Source of the DNA: Nitrosospira multiformis
GTDB lineage: Bacteria; Pseudomonadota; Gammaproteobacteria; Burkholderiales; Nitrosomonadaceae
Reading direction: 5' to 3'
Length of the DNA: 64,000 bases
NCBI RefSeq assembly: GCF_900110185.1
Contig: NZ_FOCT01000008.1
Span: forward strand, 1-64,000
The notes beneath the pieces were generated by a model that was not told the origin of the DNA, did no database searches, and worked only from the letters and a program-made list of their open reading frames with translations. Positions 1 to 10,357 of the stretch are shown piece by piece. Positions within the stretch are counted from its first letter, which is position 1. Every line of letters begins with the position of its first letter. The position numbers were made by a program, and so were the translations under genes.

Positions 1-408
1 CCTCTACCAGTACTTTACATACCCATAAGCCCGTAAAGACTACTCCCCGCCATACACTTAAGTCAAGCAGTTTGTCAGAGGCCAAATAGGGCAAAATGCG
101 CGATAATCTATTGATCCTTAGCCATACCACGCATTTCAAGAACTGCAGCATATCTCATGCCAGAAATATTATTATCTTTAAATTCAATAAGTTGTATCAT
201 TCGCACTATACTTTTATTACGCAGATGTAAGAAAACTCGACAAACCCTGAGGCTGGGAGAACCCGGATAGAAGAGGCATCAGCACGAAAAGCGAGTCATT
301 CTTTACTAGTCAATCTGTATCCATAATTTGTACACCCACAGGATTCGTATTTCATCCTGGCCGCGTTTATCATACCCCCTTTCCACCCCGATCACCGCTG
401 ATCCCGGC
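1..408. other. Gene-free leader upstream of priA
   Basis: I find no supportable gene in this stretch. It is more AT-rich than the genes that follow, especially around 165-225. It presumably holds the priA promoter and the end of whatever lies outside the window, but I cannot point to a convincing -35/-10 pair or a terminator hairpin. Confidence 0.5.
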
Positions 409-2613
409 ATGCCCATCATTCGCGTTGCGCTTGATAAACCTTTGAATACACTCTTCGATTATCTCGCCCCGGCAGGAGTAACAGAGCAGGATATCGGTTG
501 CCGCGTATTCGTTCCCTTTGGAAAAAGTCGCATGACAGGGGTTATCATGGAGGTAGCCTCTCACTCCGACATTTCCCCGGACAAGATCAAGCAAGCTGGT
601 CAGGTATTCCGCGATGTTCCCCCCCTGCCCCCGGAGTTGCTCGATTTATTCCGTTTTTGCAGCGAGTATTACCACCATCCGCTGGGAGAAGTGGTAATGA
701 ATGGCCTTCCGATCAGATTGCGCAGCAGTCAACCTTTTTCCATTCGTACGGCGCCCATCATTTTTCAATATCGCCTCACGACGAAGGGCCGTGCCGTCGA
801 TATATCGGCCATTCCAGGCCGCAGCATCGCCAAACGCAGACTTCTGGTAAAGCTGAAGCAATCCAGCATGATCGAAGATGAGGAGGCAAAGCAATTTTCC
901 AGCCGAGCCGCCGAGGCCATGAAGGAGTTTGTCGCTTTGCAATGGGTGGAAGAAATACCGGTGGCGTCCCCCGTGGTTTCGGCTTCTCCGTTTCAAGAAA
1001 CACCGCCGCTCCCCGTGCTGACCCCTGCGCAGAAAAGTGCGATTGATGCAATAGTCCCGAAAATGGGGGAATTCAATACATGGCTGTTGCATGGAGTGAC
1101 GGGCAGCGGAAAAACAGAGATATACCTGCAATTGATTTCACTGCTGCTGCGCCAGGCGCGACAGACGCTCGTCCTCGTCCCGGAGATCAACCTGACGCCG
1201 CAATTGGAGTTCATCTTCCGGGCTCGCTTTCCCGGGGTAAGGCTGGTCAGCCTCCATAGCGGATTAAATCCCACTGAACGCGCCGAAGGGTGGGTGCAGG
1301 CGCAGCATGGAGAAGCCGAAATAATACTGGGTACCCGGCTCGCTGTATTTACTCCGCTGCCAAGGCTGGGAATGATCATCGTGGATGAGGAGCACGATCT
1401 CTCATTCAAACAGCAGGAGGGTTTGCGCTACTCAGCGCGGGATGTCGCTGTCTTTCGTGCAAAGCGCGCCGGAATACCCATAGTATTGGGTTCGGCCACC
1501 CCGTCGCTCGAAACCTATTACAACGCCATTACAGGACGCTATCTCCTGTTGCGCCTGCCCTCGCGTGCCGCCGACAATGCCTCCCTGCCCACCGTGCATT
1601 GTATCGATATCGGTAAAATAAAAACCCAGGAAGGCTTTTCACCTCCGGTCATCTCCGCGCTGGAAAAATGTCTGGCATCAAACCAGCAAAGCCTGGTTTT
1701 TATAAACCGTCGTGGTTACGCGCCAATTCTGCTATGCAGAGCATGCGGGTGGACAGCGGTCTGCCATCGCTGTGCCAGCCGTCTGGTCGTCCACTTGCGC
1801 GAAAAAAAACTGCGCTGTCACCATTGCGGCCACCAAGCGGAATTTCCCAGCCTCTGTCCGGAATGCGGGAATCAGGATATTGCTCCTTTTGGTCACGGCA
1901 CACAACGAATCGAAGCTGCATTAACCCGGCTTTTTCCCCATGCCCGCATCGTCCGGATAGATCGCGACAGCACGAGGCGGAAAGATTCCTGGCAGCGGAT
2001 ATTGAAAGATATTCGTGAGCAGCGCGTGGACATACTCGTGGGCACGCAGATTCTCGCGAAAGGACACGATTTTCCAAATCTGTCACTGGTCAGTATTCTG
2101 AATTCCGACGCCTCCCTGTTCAGCACCGATTTTCGCGCATCGGAGCGATTGTTTGCCCAACTGATGCAGGTAGCCGGGCGCGCGGGACGTTCAGGTACTC
2201 CCGGCGAAGTTTTGATTCAAACCGGGTTCCCCGATCACCCGCTCTATCGCGCGCTGCACCATCACGATTACGACACACTTGCCCGGATGCTGCTGGAAGA
2301 AAGGAAAACCGCGCACTTCCCGCCATTCGTCTATCAGGCTCTATTACGGGTGGAGGCGCCGGCAATTGCTACCGCGCTCGCCTTTCTTGCCAATGCGGCA
2401 ACCTTGGCAAAAGCGCCACACCAGATTAAGGTATTTGATCCGGTTCCGGCCCAAATGGCGCGACTGAAGGGAATGGAGCGCGCTTATCTGCTGGTGCAGT
2501 CGAAGTCCAGAAAGAAGCTGCAGGAATTCCTTGGGAGCTGGCGCACGAAGCTCGACAACCTTCCCAGCCATAAAGTGCGCTGGACGCTGGACATCGACCC
2601 GCTGGAGTTCTAG
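409..2613 (+). CDS. priA: Primosomal protein N' (PriA helicase)
   Basis: PriA is the DEAH-type 3'-5' helicase that reloads the replisome at stalled forks. The 734-residue protein matches the family length. It shows Walker A GVTGSGKT at residues 229-236, the DEEH Walker B box near 326-329, and paired CxxC zinc-binding motifs between about 443 and 490 (LCRACGW, CHRCAS, CHHCGH, CPECGN). A helicase C-terminal motif (QVAGRAGRSG) follows. The reading frame is open upstream to an ATG at 328, but the family N-terminus begins at MPIIRVALDKPLNTLFDY, so I place the start at 409. The gene has no close upstream partner here, and argH follows after 156 bp. Confidence 0.96.
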   Translation: MPIIRVALDKPLNTLFDYLAPAGVTEQDIGCRVFVPFGKSRMTGVIMEVASHSDISPDKIKQAGQVFRDVPPLPPELLDLFRFCSEYYHHPLGEVVMNGLPIRLRSSQPFSIRTAPIIFQYRLTTKGRAVDISAIPGRSIAKRRLLVKLKQSSMIEDEEAKQFSSRAAEAMKEFVALQWVEEIPVASPVVSASPFQETPPLPVLTPAQKSAIDAIVPKMGEFNTWLLHGVTGSGKTEIYLQLISLLLRQARQTLVLVPEINLTPQLEFIFRARFPGVRLVSLHSGLNPTERAEGWVQAQHGEAEIILGTRLAVFTPLPRLGMIIVDEEHDLSFKQQEGLRYSARDVAVFRAKRAGIPIVLGSATPSLETYYNAITGRYLLLRLPSRAADNASLPTVHCIDIGKIKTQEGFSPPVISALEKCLASNQQSLVFINRRGYAPILLCRACGWTAVCHRCASRLVVHLREKKLRCHHCGHQAEFPSLCPECGNQDIAPFGHGTQRIEAALTRLFPHARIVRIDRDSTRRKDSWQRILKDIREQRVDILVGTQILAKGHDFPNLSLVSILNSDASLFSTDFRASERLFAQLMQVAGRAGRSGTPGEVLIQTGFPDHPLYRALHHHDYDTLARMLLEERKTAHFPPFVYQALLRVEAPAIATALAFLANAATLAKAPHQIKVFDPVPAQMARLKGMERAYLLVQSKSRKKLQEFLGSWRTKLDNLPSHKVRWTLDIDPLEF

Positions 2614-2769
2614 GAATATCTGGCATAGATTCCTCTGGAACATTTCCGACGCAGGGCGGCGTCATGGTGACGGATGATTTGATTTATACTCGTCACTTTT
2701 TTCTGAAGCAACGATAGAAAGTGGTTTCAAAGGACTCCGGTCTTTGCAAGCCATTCCATCGGGAACATT

Positions 2770-4200
2770 ATGACGGCCTCAAAAAGCACGGAAGCCCTGC
2801 CCGGCGATAACACAAACACATGGTCAGGACGCTTTGATGAACCGGTTTCGGAACTGGTTCAGCGGTATACTGCGTCGGTCGGTTTCGACAAGCGACTGGC
2901 GGAGTACGATATCCAGGGATCCCTCGCACATGCACGCATGCTCGCTGCCAGTGGCATTATCGGCCATCATGACCTCGACGCCATCGAACGAGGCCTGAGC
3001 CAGATCCGGCAGGAAATCCAAGGTGGCGAATTTGTCTGGCAGTTGGCTCTGGAGGACGTTCATCTCAATATCGAGAAGCGCCTGACTGCGCTGATTGGTG
3101 ACGCCGGGAAACGGCTGCACACGGCACGTTCCCGTAACGATCAGGTAGCGGCGGACATACGGCTCTATCTGCGCGCCTCCATCGACCGGATTACCGCCCT
3201 GATCCATGCAATGCAGAACGCGTTGCTGCATCTGGCGGAGCAGCATGTCGATACGGTGATGCCCGGCTTCACGCACCTGCAGGTGGCGCAACCCATCGTC
3301 TTCGGACACCACCTCATGGCCTATTTCGAAATGCTGAAACGCGACGCGGAGCGTTTGGCCGACTGCAGAAAGCGCGTGAATAAACTCCCGCTGGGAGCAG
3401 CCGCGCTGGCAGGAACAAGCTATTCCATCGATCGCGCGATGGTAGCGCGGGAACTGGGTTTCAAGGGTGTCTGCGAAAATTCGCTGGATGCCGTTTCCGA
3501 CCGGGATTTTGCCATTGAATTCTGTGCAGCAGCAGCGCTGATCATGACACATCTGTCGCGCCTGTCCGAGGAACTCATCTTGTGGATGAGCCCACCTTTC
3601 GGATTTATCGACCTGGCTGACCGCTTCTGTACCGGTTCATCCATCATGCCGCAAAAGAAAAACCCGGATGTGCCTGAGCTGGTGCGCGGCAAAACCGGGC
3701 GCGTGAACGGACATCTGGTCGCATTGCTGACTCTGATGAAGGCCCAGCCGCTCGCGTACAACAAGGATAACCAGGAAGACAAGGAGCCCCTGTTCGATAC
3801 GGTAGATACACTGACTGACACGCTGCGCATTTATGCCGATATGCTGGCCGGTATACGCGTCAAGCAGGCTGCCATGCGGGAAGCAGCGACGCGCGGGTAT
3901 GCCACTGCCACCGACTTTGCCGATTATCTGACAAAAAGGGGATTGCCTTTCCGTGAAGCGCACGAAGCAGTGGCACAAGCAGTGCGCTTTGCCGAAAAGA
4001 ACAACCGGGACTTAAGTGCGCTCACCCTGCCGGAGCTACAGCAATTCTCTCCGTTGATCGAGGACGATATCTTCACTGTGCTGACGCTGGAAGGGTCGTT
4101 AAACAGCCGCAATCACATTGGCGGTACTGCCCCGGTACAGGTTGCCGCCGCTATACGGAGGGCAAGAGAATGGCTATCCGCAACCACCAGCCGCGCATAG
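2770..4200 (+). CDS. argH: Argininosuccinate lyase
   Basis: This is the last enzyme of arginine biosynthesis, splitting argininosuccinate into arginine and fumarate in the cytoplasm. The 476-residue protein has the usual length. It opens with the typical WSGRF motif and carries the fumarase/aspartase superfamily signature [11 protein letters not shown] near residue 289, with the [10 protein letters not shown] substrate loop around residue 118. It has its own 156-bp upstream region and is followed 12 bp later by a fructosamine-kinase-like gene on the same strand, so the two are probably co-transcribed. Nothing in it looks altered. Confidence 0.97.
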   Translation: MTASKSTEALPGDNTNTWSGRFDEPVSELVQRYTASVGFDKRLAEYDIQGSLAHARMLAASGIIGHHDLDAIERGLSQIRQEIQGGEFVWQLALEDVHLNIEKRLTALIGDAGKRLHTARSRNDQVAADIRLYLRASIDRITALIHAMQNALLHLAEQHVDTVMPGFTHLQVAQPIVFGHHLMAYFEMLKRDAERLADCRKRVNKLPLGAAALAGTSYSIDRAMVARELGFKGVCENSLDAVSDRDFAIEFCAAAALIMTHLSRLSEELILWMSPPFGFIDLADRFCTGSSIMPQKKNPDVPELVRGKTGRVNGHLVALLTLMKAQPLAYNKDNQEDKEPLFDTVDTLTDTLRIYADMLAGIRVKQAAMREAATRGYATATDFADYLTKRGLPFREAHEAVAQAVRFAEKNNRDLSALTLPELQQFSPLIEDDIFTVLTLEGSLNSRNHIGGTAPVQVAAAIRRAREWLSATTSRA

Positions 4201-4212
4201 TCTGAAGCAATT

Positions 4213-5097
4213 ATGCAATCCTGGACAGAAATCGCGGCGCAGATCTCCCATTCCACCCGTACTCCTTTTACCATACAAACAGCTTCTCCCCTGGGTGGCG
4301 GTTGCATCAACCAGGCATATCGAATCGAAGGGAACGGCCAACGATTCTTCGTCAAACTGAACAACCCGGAATGTCTTTCGATGTTTGAGGCGGAGGCTGC
4401 GGGTCTTCAGGAAATTCGTAATTCCCGCAGTCTGCGTGCGCCTGCGCCAATATGCTGGAGCGGAAATACTTCCGTGGCATGGCTGGTGCTGGAATATGTG
4501 GAGGTGCGCGCCGGCTCCGGGGAAGGTGCCTGTGCGCTGGGAGAAGGATTGGCTACAATGCACCGTGTCTCTTCCGGAGAATTCGGGTGGACATGCAATA
4601 ACACCATTGGAGCGACCCCGCAAATCAACGCACCTTCGTCCAACTGGATCGATTTCTGGCGCAAGCACCGTTTAGGGTATCAATTGCAATTGGCGAAGGC
4701 CAATGGCTACTCAGGACGACTGCAGACGCAGGGGGAGCGATTGATGGGGGAACTGGATCGCTTTTTTCCTGACGGACAACCTGCCGTGTCGCTCCTGCAT
4801 GGCGACCTCTGGAGCGGCAACTACAATTTCGATGAAACGGGGCAACCCGTCATATTTGATCCTGCCGTCTACTATGGTGACCGCGAAACCGATATTGCGA
4901 TGACTGAACTGTTTGGCGGTTTTCCCGGCAGTTTTTATGCGGCTTACCGGTCCGCCTACCCATTGGACGCGGGTTATGCAACCCGCAAAACCCTCTACAA
5001 CCTGTATCACATACTGAACCATCTCAACCTGTTCGGCCGGGGATACCTCAGCCAGGCGGAGCAGATGATGGGCAGACTGCTGGCGGAAATCCGCTGA
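4213..5097 (+). CDS. Fructosamine kinase family protein
   Basis: This 294-residue protein belongs to the fructosamine/ketosamine-3-kinase family, which phosphorylates sugar-derived adducts on protein amines so that they fall off. The kinase-like fold shows an N-terminal glycine-rich loop (LGGGCINQAYRI), the catalytic loop HGDLWSGN at residues 196-203, and the metal-binding FDPAVYYGDRETDIAM segment after it. Length fits bacterial members such as YniA. It starts 12 bp after argH and ends 17 bp before the convergent prfC stop. The real substrate of bacterial members is mostly unproven, so the family name is firmer than the reaction. Confidence 0.88.
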   Translation: MQSWTEIAAQISHSTRTPFTIQTASPLGGGCINQAYRIEGNGQRFFVKLNNPECLSMFEAEAAGLQEIRNSRSLRAPAPICWSGNTSVAWLVLEYVEVRAGSGEGACALGEGLATMHRVSSGEFGWTCNNTIGATPQINAPSSNWIDFWRKHRLGYQLQLAKANGYSGRLQTQGERLMGELDRFFPDGQPAVSLLHGDLWSGNYNFDETGQPVIFDPAVYYGDRETDIAMTELFGGFPGSFYAAYRSAYPLDAGYATRKTLYNLYHILNHLNLFGRGYLSQAEQMMGRLLAEIR

Positions 5098-5114
5098 GGT
5101 TCGCTTCGGGGCTG

Positions 5115-6722
5115 TCAAACATCGACAGACTCCTGAAACACAAGCCCGGCGTGCTCGCGCATTTTGTGGAAACGAATGTGTTTCCAGTTTTCTTCGGCCA
5201 CGCTGAGTTCCGCGCCGAAGGAAGCCAGGAATGTTGGTGCGCCCACGGCATCATAGGCGACGCGGTGGGCGTTGGTGTCGATGAAGCGTTTGAGTTCACG
5301 TGCATCCTCAGCGGTAATCCATCGCGCCAGCTGGTATTTCGCGGGAGCAAGACGCGCGTCCACGCTGTATTCATGCTTGAGGCGATGTGCGACAACGTCG
5401 AATTGTAAAGCTCCCACCGCCCCAAGCAGTAGTGCGCTGCCCAGGTGAGGCCTGAAAACCTGGATCGCACCCTCTTCGCCCAATTGAGCCAACCCCAGTT
5501 TGAGCTGCTTACTGCGCATGGGATCGGCGATTTCCACTGTCTGAAAGATTTCCGGCGCGAAAAATGGCAGACCGGTAAACTGCAAGCGCTCTCCTTCTGT
5601 CAGCGTATCCCCGAGTTGCAGTGTCCCATGATTGGGAATACCAATGATATCTCCGGGATAGGCAACGTCGAGTAAATCGCGCCGCTGGGAAAGAAAAGAT
5701 ACGACTCCGTTGGTACGAATATCCTTGTCGTTACGCGCAATTCTCAGGTTCATGCCACGTTCGAACCGGCCGGAACAGATGCGAACGAAGGCGATACGAT
5801 CCCGGTGAGCCGGATTCATGTTGGCCTGAATCTTGAACACTACTCCCGTGAACCGTGGTTCGTGCGGCTGGACGTGGCGCTGCAATGCGCTGCGTGAACC
5901 AGGTGGCGGGGCAAGACCTACCAGGGCATCCAGCACTTCACGGATGCCGAAGTTATTAATGGCCGAACCAAAAAAAACCGGAGTCTGGCGGCCTGCGAGA
6001 AACGCTTCCTGGTCGAATTCCGGCGAGGCGCCTCTTATCAGCTCGATTTCCTGCTGCAGATTCGCGGCCTGGTCTCCAAAACGTTCTACCAGCAGCGGAT
6101 TATCCAGGCCTTTGATGATTTCATCTTCATCGTCCAGCCTGTCAGCACCGGGATGAAAAACACGCATGTGATTGTGCCGCAGATCGAAGACGCCTTGAAA
6201 ACTGCGCCCCATCCCCATCGGCCACGTAAACGGCACTGCTGCCATGCGCAGTGTTCGCTCGATTTCATCGATGAGATCGAGCGGCTCGCGCACTTCCCGG
6301 TCCATCTTGTTTACAAAAGTGATAATGGGGGTGTTACGCGCTCGGCACACTTCCAGCAAGCGCAATGTCTGGGCTTCCACCCCATTGCCGGCATCGATCA
6401 CCATGAGGGCGGCATCCACTGCAGTCAGCACCCGGTAAGTATCCTCCGAGAAATCCTGGTGTCCCGGCGTATCGAGCAGATTGATGACGCAATCTCCATA
6501 CTCCATCTGCATGACCGAGCTGGCAACCGAAATGCCTCGCTGCTTCTCGATCTCCATCCAGTCGGAGGTCGCGTGGCGGCTCGCCTTCCGCGCCTTGACA
6601 CTGCCGGCGATATGGATGGCGCCGGCGAATAACAGTAATTTTTCCGTGAGTGTCGTTTTACCGGCATCCGGGTGAGAAATTATGGCAAATGTGCGCCTGC
6701 GCGCCACTTCCTGACCAACCAT
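5115..6722 (-). CDS. prfC: Peptide chain release factor 3
   Basis: RF3 is the translational GTPase that recycles RF1 and RF2 from the ribosome after peptide release. The 535-residue protein has the G1 box HPDAGKTT at residues 17-24, the G3 box DTPGH at 84-88 and the G4 box NKMD near 140, followed by domain II and the RF3-type C-terminal domain. It sits 17 bp downstream of the last gene of the peptide ABC importer on the same strand and may be read through from it, though the functions are unrelated. It converges on the fructosamine-kinase-like gene. Confidence 0.96.
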   Translation of the reverse strand: MVGQEVARRRTFAIISHPDAGKTTLTEKLLLFAGAIHIAGSVKARKASRHATSDWMEIEKQRGISVASSVMQMEYGDCVINLLDTPGHQDFSEDTYRVLTAVDAALMVIDAGNGVEAQTLRLLEVCRARNTPIITFVNKMDREVREPLDLIDEIERTLRMAAVPFTWPMGMGRSFQGVFDLRHNHMRVFHPGADRLDDEDEIIKGLDNPLLVERFGDQAANLQQEIELIRGASPEFDQEAFLAGRQTPVFFGSAINNFGIREVLDALVGLAPPPGSRSALQRHVQPHEPRFTGVVFKIQANMNPAHRDRIAFVRICSGRFERGMNLRIARNDKDIRTNGVVSFLSQRRDLLDVAYPGDIIGIPNHGTLQLGDTLTEGERLQFTGLPFFAPEIFQTVEIADPMRSKQLKLGLAQLGEEGAIQVFRPHLGSALLLGAVGALQFDVVAHRLKHEYSVDARLAPAKYQLARWITAEDARELKRFIDTNAHRVAYDAVGAPTFLASFGAELSVAEENWKHIRFHKMREHAGLVFQESVDV

Positions 6723-6739
6723 TCGGGGTATTCCTTATC

Positions 6740-8839
6740 TTATGACTGTGTTTTACGGTCTGACTGCTCCTCGTCTTGAGGATAAAGATAGCAGTGTGCC
6801 GTATGCGTTGAACTGAATGCGCTTGCTACCGGGTAGTTTTTACGACAGACCGGCATGACGTGGGAGCAACGGGGATGAAAATGGCAGCCTTGCGGCGGAT
6901 TGGCGGGCGACGGAAGGTCGCCGTGCAGGCGAATAACCTTCCGCTTCGACTCCAGTTCGATAACGGGAACAGCGGATAACAATGCCTGCGTATAGGGATG
7001 GCGGGGGCTACCCAGAACTTCGTCCACCGTCCCGCGTTCCACTATCCTTCCCAGATACATGACCGCGATCTCATCCGCAATGTATTCGACCACTGAAATA
7101 TTATGGGTGATGAACAGATAGGCCAGACCCAGATTGCGCTGCAATTCCCTCAACAGATTTAAAATCTGGGCCTGCACCGACACATCCAGCGCGCTGGTGG
7201 GCTCATCACATACGATCAGCTTCGGGTTGACGGCCAGTGCGCGGGCAATCGCTATCCGCTGGCGCTGCCCGCCGGAAAACTCATGTGGGTAACGCCATTT
7301 GGTCTCTGCTGGCAGACCGACACTTTCGAGTAACCCGTCCACTCTTTTTTCCTTGCGCTCTTTTCCGTCATCTTCGACCCCGAGGGCGTTCATTCCCTCT
7401 TCGATAATATCGACAATGCGCATTCTGGGATTGAGTGATGAATACGGGTCCTGGAATATAAGCTGGAATTCGCTGCGCAGTCTCCTTAACCGGTTGCGCT
7501 CCAGGCCTACCAGTTCCACCCCGTTGTAGCGCACGCTGCCCGCCGTAGGGGGGATGAGTTGCAGCATGGCTTTTCCTGCCGTCGTCTTTCCGCAGCCGGA
7601 TTCTCCCACCAGCGCCAGCGTTTTGCCCCGATCAATTTTGAGCGATATTCCGTCGACTGCCTTGACGTACCCCGCTACACGCCTCATCAAGCCCTTGTGG
7701 ATAGGGAAATAAACCTTCAGATCAGTAACGGATAACAGGGAACCATCAGGCGTTGATTGCTCCACTCCAGCACTGGGAAACGATTCAAATTCCCTGCTTT
7801 CCGTATCCAGCCTTGCCGGCGCGCCTGCTTGCCCCGAAACCGCCGGTTTGACGATTTTTGATCCAAAATTCTGATTAAAGAGGTGGCATCTTACCTGCTG
7901 CTCTCCGGTCAGCGCGGTCCATCCGGGCGCGACCTGATGACACAATTCCCACGCCTGGTCGCACCGGTCCGCAAAACGGCAGCCAACGAATTCCCGTGAC
8001 AGGGAGGGAACGTTGCCCCTGATCGCATCCAGCCGATGACCCTGTTTGCGTCTGTCCCTGCCGGGCAAGGCAGCAAGGAGCTTGCGGGAATAGGGATGCG
8101 CCGGGCCGCGAAAAAACGCCTCACGGCTCGCCGTTTCCACAATTTCCCCTGCATACATTATTCCCACCCGATGCGCCATTTCTGAAGCCACCCCGAGATC
8201 GTGTGTAATCAGCAAGATTGCCATACCAGCCCGCTGCTGCAAGCCGCGCATGAGTTCCAGCACCTGCGCCTGGATGGTCACATCCAGCGCAGTGGTGGGC
8301 TCGTCGGCAATCAGGAGCTCGGGCTCCCCGGCCAACGCCATGGCAATCATCATTCGTTGCTTCATTCCACCGGAAAACTGGAAAGGATATTCGTTCATGC
8401 GCCTTGCCGCATCCGGTATTCCCACCTGATCCAGAATTTCCACGATGCGTTTTTCTGCCGCTTGTCCACGCAAGTCGAAATGACGCTGCAATACCTCGCC
8501 AATTTGATGCGCCACGGTCATCACCGGATTAAGGCTTAACATCGGCTCCTGGAAAATCATGCCGATGCGCTTCCCACGCACGTCGCGCATGGCTGCCTCG
8601 GGAAGCAGCAGCAGATCTTCGCCGCCTAAACAGACAGAGCCACTCACGATTTCTCCGGCCTCGGGCAACAACCGCATTATCGAAAGCGCCGTGATGGATT
8701 TGCCACACCCGGATTCCCCCAGGAGAGCAAATGTTTCACCCTTCAGGATCTGCAGCGTAAGCCCATCGACCGCCCATACCGGTCGCGGCTCCGTGTGCAG
8801 AACGGTTTCGAGATTCTGGATTTCAAGAACTGAATTCAT
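6740..8839 (-). CDS. yejF: Peptide ABC importer, fused dual ATPase (YejF type)
   Basis: This 699-residue protein contains two complete ABC ATPase domains in tandem, the YejF arrangement. The first has Walker A GESGCGKS at 41-48 and the signature FSGGMKQRM; the second has Walker A GESGCGKT near 411 and the signature FSGGQRQRI. Each half ends with an oligopeptide/dipeptide transporter C-terminal motif of the kind that carries cysteines (CRFADRCDQAWELC, CHFHPRCSHVMPVC). It would power peptide uptake through the two permeases encoded just upstream (36-bp gap to yejE). The linker between domains, about residues 325-375, is low in complexity. Confidence 0.94.
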   Translation of the reverse strand: MNSVLEIQNLETVLHTEPRPVWAVDGLTLQILKGETFALLGESGCGKSITALSIMRLLPEAGEIVSGSVCLGGEDLLLLPEAAMRDVRGKRIGMIFQEPMLSLNPVMTVAHQIGEVLQRHFDLRGQAAEKRIVEILDQVGIPDAARRMNEYPFQFSGGMKQRMMIAMALAGEPELLIADEPTTALDVTIQAQVLELMRGLQQRAGMAILLITHDLGVASEMAHRVGIMYAGEIVETASREAFFRGPAHPYSRKLLAALPGRDRRKQGHRLDAIRGNVPSLSREFVGCRFADRCDQAWELCHQVAPGWTALTGEQQVRCHLFNQNFGSKIVKPAVSGQAGAPARLDTESREFESFPSAGVEQSTPDGSLLSVTDLKVYFPIHKGLMRRVAGYVKAVDGISLKIDRGKTLALVGESGCGKTTAGKAMLQLIPPTAGSVRYNGVELVGLERNRLRRLRSEFQLIFQDPYSSLNPRMRIVDIIEEGMNALGVEDDGKERKEKRVDGLLESVGLPAETKWRYPHEFSGGQRQRIAIARALAVNPKLIVCDEPTSALDVSVQAQILNLLRELQRNLGLAYLFITHNISVVEYIADEIAVMYLGRIVERGTVDEVLGSPRHPYTQALLSAVPVIELESKRKVIRLHGDLPSPANPPQGCHFHPRCSHVMPVCRKNYPVASAFSSTHTAHCYLYPQDEEQSDRKTQS

Positions 8840-8875
8840 GGCGGGAGAGAAGCCTCTGTAGAAAAGGGGATCTGA

Positions 8876-10336
8876 TTACGCATTCTTCCCGATGCTTTTC
8901 CGGCGCCATGTTCTCGCCAGGGCAGACAGGGTCTTCATCCTTGGATCGAACGCATTCTGTACCGCATCGGCAAAGAGATTCGCGCTCAGGACCAGCGCAA
9001 ACATGAAGCTGAAGGCGGCAAACAGCGCCCACCACACCATCGGTTCCCGCGCCATTTCCAGGCGGGCGGCGTTGATCATGGTGCCAAAACTGATGGTTGA
9101 AGGATCAACGCCCACTCCCACATAGGACAGTACAGCCTCTGCCAGCACCAGACCGCTGAAATCCATCACGGTGGTGATCAGCACGATGTGCATCACATTG
9201 GGGATAATATGGCGGCTGATGATGCGCCAGTGGGAAACACCGAATGCATTGGCTGCCTGGATATATTCCATTTCGCGCAGCTTCAGGGTTTCGCCCCGCA
9301 GGAGGCGGCACAGGCCGGTCCAGCTTGTAACCCCCAATATGATGCAGAGAAACAGCAAGCGGAGATCAGCGCGCGCAGCGATTGTGTCGAACAGCTCAGG
9401 ATGAGTCTCCATGTAAACCTGCATCATCAGCACGGTGGCAGCAATCAGTAGAACGCCGGGAATCGAACTGAGCGTGGTGTACAGGTATTGAATCAAGTCA
9501 TCTACCCACCCCCGGAAATAACCTGCGGCGACTCCGAGAAGCAGTGCAAAAGGAAGCATCATCAGTGTCGTGAGCGTTCCTATGAGAAGTCCGGTACGGA
9601 TACTCTTGAGGGACTGATAAAATACGTCCTGCCCCACCTTGTCCGTGCCAAGAATGTGGTAATCGCTGCACAATGCAAGAGCCGCGCCGCCAAGCAACAG
9701 TATCAGGGCGAGCGTCACAAATACCGCTCTCCACGGCACCGGAGTAATACCCCGCCAGATTGTGGAAAGCGTGGACATAAACCTTTCATCCCTGCGGTGC
9801 GCCACAAGCGCTGTCACCGATGTCGCGATCAAGAACCAGAGCAGCAGGGCCAAGCCCGCGCCTGCTCCAGCTCTGGTGGCAATATCGCTGGCGAGCTGAG
9901 CTTCCGGATCCTGCAGGTGCGCTCCGCCGAATTTCAGACGGGGGAATTCGCGTACCTGCCCTCCGCCCGGCAACTCCACGGTTTCACGAGCGTAGAGATG
10001 CGTGGCGAAAGGCGCTGAGTAGGTTGTTTCCACCTGCGTGCGCAGAGGCGTTGCAAGCAGGTCGAGCAGGCTCAACACTTCGACCCCGTAAGCGGCTTCA
10101 CTGCCGCCATTGCCGTTTTCGATGGCGGGACGCAAATGTATCGTGTCGAGCAACCCGATAACGATAAAGAACATCAGTATGGTGAGGGCTGCCATGCCGC
10201 TTGCACTATGTCCGACGCGCCGCCAGGGTGCGAGAAGATGTTCATGGCGCCGCACCTGCCAGGCAAAGATAACGATTACGGCAACCAGAACGTAGACGAG
10301 CGCATCAGTCCACAGGATTACAGGTTTGAAAGACAT
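8876..10336 (-). CDS. yejE: Peptide ABC importer, permease (YejE type)
   Basis: A 486-residue inner-membrane permease of the DppC/OppC class. It has an N-terminal membrane segment, a large periplasmic insertion of roughly 90 residues after the second hydrophobic stretch (typical of YejE, which is longer than OppC), and a C-terminal core of about five membrane segments with the EAA loop (EYIQAANAFGVSHWRIISRH). The next gene upstream is yejB (21-bp gap) and the next downstream is yejF. Its substrate is presumably peptides, by analogy with the Yej system; nothing in the sequence defines it further. Confidence 0.92.
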   Translation of the reverse strand: MSFKPVILWTDALVYVLVAVIVIFAWQVRRHEHLLAPWRRVGHSASGMAALTILMFFIVIGLLDTIHLRPAIENGNGGSEAAYGVEVLSLLDLLATPLRTQVETTYSAPFATHLYARETVELPGGGQVREFPRLKFGGAHLQDPEAQLASDIATRAGAGAGLALLLWFLIATSVTALVAHRRDERFMSTLSTIWRGITPVPWRAVFVTLALILLLGGAALALCSDYHILGTDKVGQDVFYQSLKSIRTGLLIGTLTTLMMLPFALLLGVAAGYFRGWVDDLIQYLYTTLSSIPGVLLIAATVLMMQVYMETHPELFDTIAARADLRLLFLCIILGVTSWTGLCRLLRGETLKLREMEYIQAANAFGVSHWRIISRHIIPNVMHIVLITTVMDFSGLVLAEAVLSYVGVGVDPSTISFGTMINAARLEMAREPMVWWALFAAFSFMFALVLSANLFADAVQNAFDPRMKTLSALARTWRRKSIGKNA

Positions 10337-10357
10337 GTCAACCTTGCCGGAAGATAG

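Noticed and set aside
328..408. N-terminal extension of priA from an ATG at 328
   Set aside because: The 27 extra residues are unlike any PriA N-terminus; homologous sequence begins at MPIIRVALDKP.
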